From assembly GCA_034509425.1 (NCBI GenBank), contig JAVTVJ010001191.1, forward strand, positions 169,501-233,500: a DNA stretch of 64,000 nt. Reading direction: 5' to 3'. How positions within the stretch are numbered: the first letter of the stretch is position 1; each line of letters opens with the position of its first letter. This DNA comes from Eopsaltria australis. Lineage: Eukaryota > Chordata > Aves > Passeriformes > Petroicidae. Shown here piece by piece: positions 1 through 22,530 of this stretch. The notes under the pieces are model-generated. The model made no database searches, was not told the origin of the DNA, and saw only the letters and a program-made list of their open reading frames with translations. Position numbers and translations under genes: made by a program.

Positions 1-1411
1 CCTAGGAACATCAAAATGCAGAGGGTAAGAGGGAGAGAACACCTGCAGATAACGCTGAAACTCAAGAGACCATTGAAATGAAGAAATACAGATGCAGGAC
101 AAAAGGGAGAAAAAGAGAACAGGTGAGAATGGGGATGGCTGCAGGCAGGGAGCTGGGAAAGCAACCCCAGGCACAGGCAGCAGCTGCAGCAAAGGTGCAG
201 GGCAGAGAATTGCCTCTAAAAAATCCAATTACACCAAACGTTCACACAAAACAGCCAACCACCAACCCCAGCCCTGAGAATCACAGGAGCCTGTCTGTCT
301 GTCTGAAAGCTCCAGAGAACTGAGTTCATCCAGCCAGGGCTCACATGTGACTCAAAGGAAAATGTCAGGATTTCTGCTCAAGAAATTCAGTGATTACATC
401 ATCCCATTTGGTACATGACCAGATTACTGGCATTTTATTACAAAACACTGCTCTCAAGTCATCAGCTTTTATGATTCTTTGTAAGAATTAACTGTGCTAC
501 CCCAAAATACCCCGAAGATTTATGAAGTTATTAGAATTTGCACTGGGTAACTGAGCTCCTGGCTGCACCTCCTCACCAAAAGCACAGGAATCCCTACAGA
601 ATCTGTCCACACCTGAAGGCCACGTGCAAAACTTTTTTAAAACAATTAAATATTGCACCTTGCAGTTCACAGGCCAGCCCATAACCTGGTGCCTGGGAAA
701 TTGAAATTGTAATACAAATGAAAAAAAATATTTTTCCAGTTAGAATAAGAGGCTTTATCACCATAAGGACATGATGATTAACATAGTTCTGGGTTGAATT
801 TGTGATTAACACAAAATTGGCTCGATTGTATCTTCAGTTTTCAGATCGGTCTTGTGAACACCTAGGATACAAGCAGCAAGTTTCCAGCACACAAGCAGAG
901 GTGTTAAATTGTACCACAACATAAAGACTGCCATCAGGAGAGCCTTCCCAAACGCCCCCTGACCTCTGGGAGCTGAGTGAGCAGCTGCCTTCCTCCAGCC
1001 CCAGCGAGCCGGGCAGCTGAGGCTGTTCAGGCTGCACAGACACAGCTGAATTCCCTGCCCGGCAGCCAAGGTTGGATCTCCCTTTCACAGCTCAGCTGGG
1101 AGGGCAAGGAACAAAAAGTCCATGTGTGCTTGGCAGGAGGAGCATCAGGCAGAAAACAAGAGAGTTTTCTTCTTCCCCCCGAGATGGGTGGGGGTTCTTC
1201 TGCAAACACAACCAGACACCATTTAAACACTCCTCTCATGGACTGCTCCGAAGGACTCAGAGACCTAAAGGTGATGTCAGGAAGGACTAAAAGTTCTTGT
1301 TTCCCCAAAGCAGCTCTGCCATGGGCACGCTCTGGGTGTGAGCAGCCCTGCAGGATCCCAGAGGGAAGCTGGAAAACCTGGACTACCACTCCCAACAGGT
1401 GGGATTCTAAC

Positions 1412-1655
1412 ACAGGAGGTTGGGTTGGGAGGGACCTCAAAGCCCATCCAGTGCCACCCGTGCCATGGCAGGGACACCTCCCACTGTCCCAGGCTGCTCC
1501 CAGCCCCAGTGTCCAGCCTGGACATCCTTGGGCACTGCCAGGGATCCAGGGGCAGCCCCAGCAAATCTGGGCACCCTGTGCCAGGGCCTGCCCACCCTGC
1601 CAGGGAACAATTCCTGCCCAATCTCCCATCCAGCCCTGCCCTCTGGCAGTTTGGA
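1412..1655 (-). mobile_element. CR1-type LINE 3' fragment
   Basis: Antisense copy of the bird CR1 3' region. It begins with the GTTGGGTTGGGAGGGACCTC terminus, runs through the CCACTGTCCCAGGCTGCTCC block, and ends near the Cys-Pro-Ile-like CCTGCCCAATCTCCCATCCA block. No endonuclease or reverse transcriptase coding remains. Confidence 0.85.
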
Positions 1656-3477
1656 TTACTTCACAGCAATATTTAAATGCTGTAAATATTTGCAGTTCTG
1701 TACGGAGATACAGAAATCCATGTGCTCCAGAGGAGCTTCATTCTGAGTCCTGCAGAGGTGCCAACCATTCCAGGAGGCTCCATGGGCACTCTCCTTCAGC
1801 AAGCACAGGTTTAAATCCAGGTGTTCTGTGTATTTTGAGAGTGTATTAATAACTACTTCCTACAAACTGTGCATTTCTCTGGAGCAAGTGAACCTATACC
1901 TAAAGAGGATGCAAAGCCAAACCCCTGTCCAGTCATTTATAGCTAATTAGTCATGCCCAGGGCTAGATCCTCCAAAGACATTGAGGGAGAGAATCCCTAT
2001 GGAAATCTGAAAGATCAAAACATGAAGGAAAACCTGAACTTTTGAGACATCAGGTCTTCAGTGGAATTGTTTTAACAGGGTCATCAGGGTTTGCTAATCT
2101 ACATTATCAGTAGCAGTATATTCCCCTGTCATATGGAATATACCATCAGGCCCTTGATTTTCCAGGACTGCCATCCCACAAAACCTTACTCTTATAAACC
2201 CACAGGATGGAGAGGTCAGCTCTCACAGCCATGAGGGACAGTGCAGGGAAAGGAGATTGGAAACTGCTGTGAAAGAGAAACACACAGCAGAGACTGAGGT
2301 TTCAGACACTCAGGATTCTTTCACAATTCCAGACACACATTTTACCACACAACTTGGGAAAAGATGACTTCATAGAGAAAAGACATCCACTTGGACACTG
2401 ATTAATTCAATTACCTTAAAAACAACACATGAAAATTAAATAATAATATCCAACACGTGGAAGTTTGAGAAGAGAAAACCAAACCAAGGATGTCCTATGT
2501 TAGTTTTCTGTGCTTTGACTGATTGCAATGAAGGGAATGCTGTAAAAATAACCAAAAATAGAATAACTTTTCTTCCTGGGAATGCCCAAGGATACCTCTC
2601 TTCACTCCTTCCCACTCAAAATTATTTAATCTCTATTAAATAGAAATTTTCTATTCTGGTCAAGAAGCTGATCCTCTGGAGGGGACAGACAATGCCCTGT
2701 TTGCATAGGAGAGATTAGTTTCTAATTACTATCAGTAATTAGTGCTTTCCCACAGCTAAAGCTGGAATTTCTCTGTCAGGAACCTGACCAGCTCCAGCCC
2801 TGTCACACACAGAGCTCCAGAGAGATTCATTCCAGACAGGTGGATCCACCAGACACCTCCACGTGCCCTCCAAAACCTCACAGCTTATGTTTGTTGCATG
2901 AGGGACTGGCAAATACCATTATAAATCCTTCCATCTGCAATTAAAATCCCAACACGTGCCTAGAGTGATAATGCCAGCCAAAAATAATCAGTGCAATTGA
3001 GTATATTCTTTTTAAATGATACAAAGTGCACTTTTAAAAGAGGTTAACACCTTGTGCCACAGATCCCACAGAGGTTTTGGCACCTCACAGGGAGGTTTCC
3101 TGTGCACAAGTCATTCATCACCAGATCTCAGTCCAGACTCCACTTCTGATTGTCCACCACCCCCCACCAATTTCATGCCTGGCAAGTAAAAACAAAACCA
3201 AGTTGCTGTGGAGGGGGCATCCCAAGTTCAGCAGCTGTGTCCAACACAACAGCAAGGAGCACTCAGAGCTCCCAGCACACACCAGCAGCTGAGACAGCCT
3301 TGGGTTATTTTATGGTAAAAAGAAATCAAAACCCCTCACACCTCTTTGGTTCCAAGCAGGTCAACTCTGAGCCACCCCCAGCTGAAAGGTGTCCCTCAAA
3401 CCACCCTGCTGATGGCTCATTCTGCCCTGGCACTGCACACAGCACAGGGAAATGCTTGTGGCTGGTAACTCCTGATC

Positions 3478-3662
3478 CCAGAATCCCACACTGGTTTGGG
3501 CTGGGAGGGTCCTTAAAGCCCATCCAGTGCCACTCTGCCATGGGGACACCTTCCACTGTCCCAGGTGGCTCCAAACCCCTGGAGCTTGGGCACTGCCAGG
3601 GATCCAGGGGCAGCCACAGCAAATCTGGGCACCCTGTGCCAGGGCCTGCCCACCCTCCCAAG
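3478..3662 (-). mobile_element. CR1-type LINE 3' fragment
   Basis: Antisense fragment sharing the same blocks as the copy near 1.4 kb (GGTTTGGGCTGGGAGGGTCC, then the GGGATCCAGGGGCAGCCACA block). It is shorter at its 5' end. Confidence 0.85.
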
Positions 3663-4489
3663 GAAGGAAAGAAAACTTCCACCCTGCTTGTATTTTCCTT
3701 AATTTTTTTTTCCTTTATTCTTCTACTCCTCTTTTTCCTGGTGTTATCCTAGGTGAAAGCTAAAATTACAATCCCTGATTACAGTACAAAGACACACCAG
3801 AAAAAGCCATTCAACGTCATAATTTACAATTATTTCATTGCTAGATTCACATTCTTTCCCCAAACCAAATCTATCCTAATTGCATGATTAGAGGCATTAA
3901 GGAAAGGGCACCAAACAGCAGCGAGAGACAGAACAGGCACTGCAGGTCATGCTTTGAGACCCCAATTCTTATTTATCTAACAACCAGGACATAAAGCAAA
4001 ACTACCAAGCAAGCACAGCTACTCTGCAAAGGATCTTATATGGAATGACAGACAGTGGGATATCAGAGAGGGAACGCAGGAACTGAAAGAGCGGAGTGTG
4101 GTTTGTGAAGCAGCAAGTGCAGGGCACAACCCACTGAGCTGCGGGGAAGGCTGAGCCTTAGACAGTGGAGAAACTGTTCGGAAAGCGCTCGTCTGCACGA
4201 AACACGACCCCTGTCAGGCTGCCAGGGCCAGGGAGGGCACGGCAGGGCTGAGCACACAGCCTGGGCTGCTGGCATTCACAGCCCGAGCTCGGAGGCAGCA
4301 GAACGGGCAGCTGGCTGCTCTGCAGCTCAGCACACACAGGGGGTACCCCCTCCTGCAGCCGGGAATGGGGGTGCAGGGACAGGCAACACCTCCCTGCCAC
4401 AGCTCAGCCCCGCAGGCAGGGCTCTGCGAGTGCAGGGGGGGATCTTAACAGAGAAAGGAGAATTTGGTATCGATTCACTGGTATAAATT

Positions 4490-4735
4490 GTCACAGAACC
4501 CTGGAATATCCTGAGCTGGAAGGGATCCACAGGGATCATCCAGTGCCAGATCCCCAACAATCCCAGCCTGGGCATCCCTGGGAGCTCCTGGAGCTCTGGC
4601 AGCCTCGGGGCCGTGCCCATTCCCTGGGGAGCCTGGGCAGTGCCCAGCACCCTCTGGGGGAAGAACCTTGCCCTAAAATCCACCCTAAATCCCTCCTGGC
4701 CCAGCTCCAGCCGCTCCCTGGGTGCTGTGGAAGTT
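4490..4735 (-). mobile_element. CR1-like repeat, second subfamily
   Basis: Begins with GGAATATCCTGAGCTGGAAG and continues through an AATCCCAGCCTGGGCATCCC block. This differs from the commoner fragments in the window and also occurs at 36.2, 43.7, 45.6 and 47.4 kb. The 3' end is at the left, so the element is antisense to the plus strand. The subfamily name is not resolved. Confidence 0.65.
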
Positions 4736-5814
4736 TCCTGTGTGAGAACACTCCCAGGTCACATCCAGCAAGGGAAGTTACAGGTGACTACAGCAAAAGG
4801 TGAAAGAAAGAAGGAAAGGCCGTGTGGAGTAACGCCCTCAAGAGTCATCAACACCCAAAATACAGTTTGGCTTTTTGATTTAAGAAAATGCATCCATTCG
4901 GAGCCTGACTCCAATATATACTTAGTTAATATCCACAGCTGCTACTTTAAATATCTATTCCATATACGCTCTAAACAAAAAGGAGTTCTGGAACTGGCAG
5001 TGGGAAGAGGTAGAGGAGGACAGAGTGTTTCTTGTTTTAACGAGGGCCACACCATCCCACCTGGAATGCTGGTTGGTTTGCTAATAGGAATTATTTACTA
5101 AACAATACTCTACGATGAGCCATACAAGTGTTTTCCCTTCATGCAGCAGAGAAAGACAAAAGTCACAGAAAATATTGTTTCCTACAGGCAAACCCCATAT
5201 TTCACCCCCAAAAAAGCAGGAGCTGAACCAGAACAAAAGACATCCACAGGGAACATCACCCACAAACTCGTCTGCTCATCCGAAGCAGAGGCACACACAG
5301 GGACACAGCCCTGGCCGTGCACCGGCTCCCTCCTCCCGACACACTCCCTCGCTCCCCGGTGCCCTTTCCCAAGCCCTGAGGGACGGCACTCCCAAGGGAT
5401 GGCGTTCCCAGGGAATGGCACTCCCAGCGGAGGGCACTCCTCGGGGACTGCATTCCCACTGGACGCCTCTCCTGCCTCCCCTCGCTCAGGGCGGCCGGAG
5501 CAGCGGGACCAAGGTGATCTAAGGCACGGAACAAACCCCGCGGCGGCACGGCCACACGTTCCGGTAACACGGCAGCACAAGGCAGCCGGCCGCAGCCAGG
5601 GGCGCAGCATCACCCACCGCCCGCCCCGGCTACCGAGGGAGGCGAGGCGGAGGAGCCGGGCCCTGGCACCGCGACACGCCCGGGCACCGTGAGGGGCTGA
5701 GGCGGCGCTGCCCCCCCGCCGGCCTGGGCTCAACGGCCGCCGCTCGCAGCCCGCGCCCCCCGCTGCCCCCCGTCCCGCCGGGCCGTACCTCATGTCTGTG
5801 CGGGCCCTACTCAC

Positions 5815-5960
5815 AGCCCCGGCCGCGGCCAGCGGACCGAGGGGCCGGAGGGGCCGGAGCGGCGCCCGCCGCCGCCTCCGCCGGACGCGCCATCGCCGCC
5901 CTCGCCCCGTCTGAGGGGAGGGGGGAGGAGCCCCTCGCGGCCGCCGTACTGACGCGCGGC
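5815..5960 (-). other. ITSN1: Probable non-coding first exon of ITSN1
   Basis: Read on the minus strand, the GC-rich sequence ends in a strong splice donor (GGCT|GTGAGTAGG; intron starts at 5814 and runs leftward). A second possible donor (ATGAG|GTACGG) lies about 30 bases further on. The 5' limit is approximate because no transcription start can be read from sequence. ITSN1 (intersectin-1, an endocytic scaffold) is inferred from its head-to-head position with CRYZL1. The known ITSN1 start codon is in a later exon, which is not in this window. Confidence 0.4.
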
Positions 5961-5992
5961 CGCGGCCCCCGCCTGACGGGCGGGGAGCTCAA

Positions 5993-6167
5993 CCAATCAG
6001 AGACCGATAAACCGGCAAAGTCCCGCCCCCTCAGACCAATCAGAGTTCTGACATCCCCGCGTGACGCGCGGCCTCTGCCCGCCCCCCACGTGATGGGCAG
6101 GGCACAACACCAATCAGAGACCGGGAAAGCAGCAGGACCCGCCCCCCTGACCAATCACGACTCTGCC
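5993..6167. repeat. Tandem promoter module, two copies
   Basis: Two related stretches (5993-6052 and 6110-6167, offset 115-117 bases) each contain CCAATCAGAGACCG, a CCCGCCCCC GC box and a second CCAATCA. The duplication doubles a two-CCAAT regulatory module. Confidence 0.7.
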
Positions 6168-6904
6168 TCGCTGAGGGGGCAGCGCTCGGGGAGCGGTGAG
6201 GGGCGGTGAGGCCGCGCTCCCGCCGCGCCCCCCGCGGGAGGGGCCTGCACTGTGCGGACGCTGTTAATTCAGGAGGCGATTGCCGCTGGCCTCTCCTCCC
6301 TCTTCCCAGAGGTCGCGCCGGGCGCCGTAGCCTCCCTCCTCGCCTCATGAATGAATGACATCCGCGCGAACCAATCGCGCCTCGGCTCTTGCAATGAGTG
6401 GCGGCCACCACAACCAATCGCCAGCGCTGCCGGTGATGCCGCCTGCTGTGATTGGTTACGGGGCGGGGGCGGTGCCTGAGGCCAGGCGGAAGTGAAGGAC
6501 TGTCATGGCAACCGCGGGCGCGTCGCTGCGTTCGGGGGTCCCGCGGAGCCGCTGAGCCCTCGGGGCCGGCCCGCGGCTGCCGGAGCCTCTCGGTGCGGGC
6601 CGGGCTCGCTCGGAGCCCTGGAGGGGCTGCTCGGGGGTCGCGGGGCGGACATGTGGGGGGTGGCGCCTCAGGGATTCGGGCTGCAGTGATGGTCGCATGA
6701 TTTCCTGCCTCTCTGCTTCCTGCTTTCCTTTTAAACTCCATTTTATTGGGGTTTTTTTCCCTTTCTAGACGGTTCCTGTTTGCTGAGGGCGACACGGGCC
6801 GAGTCGGGAGAGGAGAGCAGAAACCCGCGAGGTGATTTTTGGTGAAGTCACGCGTAAGGTTCGCTGTATTCCTGCACAGGAATTCCCTGCATTCCCTTTG
6901 CAGT

Positions 6905-7240
6905 GTCCCTGCATTCTTCAGGAGAGCTGGGGAGGGACTGGGAACAAGGCATGGAGGGACAGGAGCCAGGGAATGGCTTCCCAGTGCCAGAGGGCAGGGC
7001 TGGATGGGAGATTGGGCAGGAATTGTTCCCTGGCAGGGTGGGCAGGCCCTGGCACAGGGTTCCCAGATTTGCTGTGGCTGCCCCTGGATCCCTGGCAGTG
7101 CCCAAGGATGTCCAGGCTGGACACTGGGGCTGGGAGCAGCCTGGGACAGTGGGAGGTGTCCCTGCCATGGCAGGGGTGGGGATGAGATTATATTTAAGGT
7201 CCCTTCCAACCCAAACCAGTCTGGGATTCTGTGATGCTCA
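6905..7240 (+). mobile_element. CR1-type LINE 3' fragment
   Basis: Sense-orientation fragment, one of the longest of its subfamily here. It runs from a GGAGAGCTGGGGAGGGACTG block to the 3' terminus CCAGTCTGGGATTCTGTGAT. It lies in the first intron of CRYZL1, about 260 bases before the first coding exon. Confidence 0.88.
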
Positions 7241-7361
7241 GTGCTGTGGATTTTCTCTCTCATGGGCAACTAAACATGTTGATCTGGTTTATAACCTGTG
7301 TATCACAGAGACTCAAACTGCCTGCAAACAATGGCTGTGTTTGTCACAGAGTGCTTTATTT

Positions 7362-7414
7362 TAATATAATATAATATAATATAATATAATATATATATAT
7401 AATATAATATAATT
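7362..7414. repeat. (ATAAT)n simple repeat
   Basis: Run of ATAAT pentamers interrupted by a short (AT)n block, immediately upstream of the first coding exon of CRYZL1. Confidence 0.9.
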
Positions 7415-7502
7415 TAAGTTAATTGAACAGGGCTGTAATGCCTGATTTGCCCCACAGCCACTGCAGGTGTCCCAGCGTGGCTGCTGTGTTTTTCAGGTCA
7501 CC

Positions 7503-19956
<12,454 letters not shown>

Positions 19957-20843
19957 CACACAACTTCTGCTTTCTCAGCCCAGGGAAGATAAAGAAATGT
20001 ATTTATGGAGTAAAGCAGTGTACACTTGCAGGCAGTAAACAGAATTTAAACATCCTTTGTACCTCAGCACAAATGGTCTCTGAAGCTTCCATGACTTCAG
20101 GGTGTTTTAGTTCCCTTGGGCAGAATGTTCCCATCAGCAGCTCCTAAACAAGCAGCCTTGACATAAAAATCTTGTCTGCCCTGCCCCAGTTAAAAATGTC
20201 AGAAAAAACTACAGGCAAACTCAGTCACTGTTGGTTTTCAACTCTAAGAAAGTAAAGAGGGAAAAAAGGATGTTTTTATTAGTCTTTTTGTCTCCAACCC
20301 CTACCAGTAGTTACCTTTGTAGCTACCTTTTGCTTTTGAGTGCACTGAGACCGAATGCTACACTTCAAGACCTTAATCCACATTTTAAATTGTTGTTCAA
20401 TTGAAGGACAGTCAAAACCATCCAGGTTGGCAAGGGTGCCAGAAGGGAAGTACGTGGTATTGACAGCAGGAGTTTCCCCCAGCTCTTTCCCTTTGTTTGA
20501 GCACTAGGGCAGTAAACCTGGTAAATCCAGAGTCCCCAGGCTGGTGGAACTGAAGGAGTCAGATGTTTGAGGCACTTTGTGTAGTTTGTTACCTTTGATA
20601 TCTCCCTGTGCCGTGCACTTTCGCTTCCCCTCTTTTGACCCCAGCACAGCCCAGATCTGTCTCTCCAGCATTATCCATGATCGTGGCCTCTCTGCAAGTC
20701 AGCAGTGGGGAAGGAACTGCATTTTTCTTTCCTCAAAGCATGTGCCCTCCTACATGCTGTGATTTGAGAGCAAAAATACTTCTCTTTCAGCTGTGTTCCT
20801 CATTTTCACTGTGGATCACTCAAACCGTGCACATGGGTACATC
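19957..20843 (+). other. CRYZL1 3' UTR and intergenic spacer
   Basis: Sequence after the CRYZL1 stop. It contains AGTAAA variants but no AATAAA or ATTAAA that I can see, so the polyadenylation site is unresolved. No conserved reading frame is visible. It ends where the duplicated DONSON-flank sequence begins. Confidence 0.6.
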
Positions 20844-21671
20844 AAAGCAGTGCCAGGAGTGGAAAATTTGAGAGGAAACAGATTATCCAGAACCAGTCCT
20901 GATCTGTGTCCTCTCTCTCACCACACTCGGAGGAAGTTCTGGATAAATGATGCACAGCAAACCTTTGAAATCAGGAGTTACTCTGATTTTACTCCTTGGC
21001 TGCTGCCCTGCAGCCTCGGAAAGCAGAGGTGCTTTGCTGCACGGCTGCACACACTCGGCTGAGGCGGGCGAGTCCCCGGCAGCTCCACAGCGATTCTCAA
21101 GGCCTGCACCCGCCTGGGGATTTTCCCCTTGCTGCTGCTCGCGTTTGCTTCGATGTTTCCAAAAGAAAGCCGAGCACAGAAAACAAATTTAAAAGTTTTA
21201 AAAGACAACAGCAACAAGTGACAAAACTGTGTAAAACTTTTCTGGCATAGCTTTTCTTTTCTTAAATCTTTTGTCAGTAGAGATGTTGCTCCTAACTACC
21301 CCTTTATGCCTTTTGAACCACATGTATTTCTAATTATACCTTTCTAGAATTTGTTATGCCTTTTAAGACCAGTGTACAGTGCAATCATAAGTGATTTAAA
21401 GACTGGACTAAAGAACTCGTTTCTTTATCCCAAAGAGACTACACCCCGTTGGTTTAGTGTCACATCTCCCACGGTCGGGCCGTGGGGCGAGCGCAGCCCT
21501 CGGGGCCGCTGTGCGAGCGCATTTGGAAGGGCACGGGCACAACGGGAGCGCCGTGTGTGTTTGTGCTCGGTGCTTTTGGTGCCTGTGCGGGCGGAGCGGG
21601 GCTGGCGGGAGCCGCGCTCCCCTCAGAGCCCCTGAGGGCGGCAGCAATGGCGGCGCCGCTCCCTCAGCGCC
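20844..21671 (+). repeat. Duplicated DONSON 5' flank, copy A
   Basis: A diverged direct copy of 28254-29156. Both begin AAGCAGTGCCAGGAGTGG and share a block with GGATAAATGATGCACAGCAA and another with CTTTTGTCAGTAGAGATGTT. Both end in the GC-rich stretch ATGGCGGCGCCGCTCCCTCA. The AT-rich middle has diverged and carries indels (828 versus 903 bases), while the GC-rich end is nearly identical. Because copy B is the immediate 5' flank of DONSON, copy A looks like a second promoter set 860 bases upstream of the repeat-protein gene at 22530. Confidence 0.9.
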
Positions 21672-22530
21672 CTGGCGGCCCCGGCCCCGGCTCCAGGGCG
21701 GGGAGCCCTCGGCAGCGGCCTGGTGGCAGCGGGGAGCGAGCCCCGGGCCCGGCCTCTGTGCCCGTGGCGCCGCAGAGCCCAGGGCAGCCGGGCGAGAGTC
21801 GCTGCCTCAGGCACGGGCCCGAGCGATGGGGCAGCAGCCGGGCCCTGCCTTGTGCGAGCGCACGAGGCTCTGGCGGTGCCGCTTGTGCAGCTCGTGCGGG
21901 TGCCCGGCCATGGCCCCGGCCTTGCGCGCTGCCCCTGCCCCGCTCAGCTTGCCGTGCCCTGCAAAGGCGCCCGGGCTGCGCTCGCTGGCCCTGCCTGTCA
22001 CTGCTGAAGGCACTGAGGAGCCCCGGGGGCCAGGCAGAGCCCTGAGGGACAGCGCTGCTCGCCGGCCTCCCGCGGCACGTGGAGCCACTGCCCACAAGTG
22101 CCCGGCCCGTGCGTGCGGCCGATTGCTCGTGGGCCGGAGAGCGCAGCCTGCAAAGCCAGGGCTCTGCGCTCTGGGGCTGGGGCTGCCGTGTGCCAGCGTG
22201 GCCAAAGCCTCTCAGGGCTCTGCCCACAGCAGGGGCCACAAGGCCACGAGTGCGGGGCTGCTCCGGGCCACCTCCCGTCTGCTCCAGTGCTCTTGGGGTG
22301 CCGGGGCTGGCCCTTTGTGACACTTTGGGCGCTTTGTGTCAGGGCCCTTTGTGATGCGGGCCACGGTGGTGGCCAGAGACCCTTGTGACATCAGGGAGCC
22401 CCGGCGTGGCTGAGGGGATCCAAGGGGCGCAGAGCCCTGCGTTGCCCAGTGCCAGGAGAGCCGCTCTTGGAGGAGGAAGCCGCTCCCTGCACCCGTCTGC
22501 GCTTCAGGACGACGGAACGCTTTGAGAAGA
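21480..22530 (+). promoter_or_regulatory. CpG-rich putative promoter and 5' UTR of the repeat-protein gene
   Basis: About 1 kb of CpG-rich sequence. Its left end (to 21671) is shared with the DONSON promoter; the rest is unique here. An ATG in strong context at 21647 opens a 132-codon frame ending at 22045. The same ATG exists in the DONSON flank (29132), so it is more likely an upstream ORF inherited with the duplication than a protein gene. No transcription start or splice site is assigned. Confidence 0.5.

Larger units (their letters stand above)
1..5808 (-). other. ITSN1: Gene-free stretch, inferred ITSN1 intron 1
   Basis: No reading frame here shows conserved protein sequence or convincing paired splice sites. 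The stretch lies just downstream, on the minus strand, of a strong splice donor in a CpG island placed head-to-head with CRYZL1. In vertebrates the gene in that position is ITSN1, whose first exon is non-coding and whose first intron is long. The only internal structure I see is three CR1 3' fragments. The ITSN1 assignment is synteny-based inference; no ITSN1 coding exon is present. Confidence 0.5.
5560..6690. promoter_or_regulatory. CpG-rich bidirectional promoter, ITSN1 / CRYZL1
   Basis: A very GC- and CpG-rich stretch between the leftward ITSN1 first exon and the rightward CRYZL1 gene. It holds seven CCAAT boxes: six forward at 5993, 6036, 6110, 6151, 6371 and 6414, and one inverted at 6451. 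GC boxes (CCCGCCCCC type) lie between them, and there is a CACGTG E-box at 6087-6092. No TATA box is obvious. CCAAT boxes are the known target of the trimeric factor NF-Y, and such clusters are typical of housekeeping bidirectional promoters. Two boxes with the intervening GC box appear duplicated in tandem (5993-6052 and 6110-6167). Confidence 0.8.

Noticed and set aside
977..1849. 290-codon open frame on the plus strand
   Set aside because: It runs through a CR1 fragment and unbiased GC-rich sequence, with no family resemblance.
6040..7269. 409-codon minus-strand open frame across the CRYZL1 promoter
   Set aside because: It spans the CpG island and a CR1 copy; the absence of stops reflects GC content and repeat composition.
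21457..22320. Several long open frames on both strands in GC-rich DNA
   Set aside because: High GC removes stop codons in most frames. None has coding-like composition; only the promoter-linked ATG at 21647 is worth noting, as an upstream ORF.
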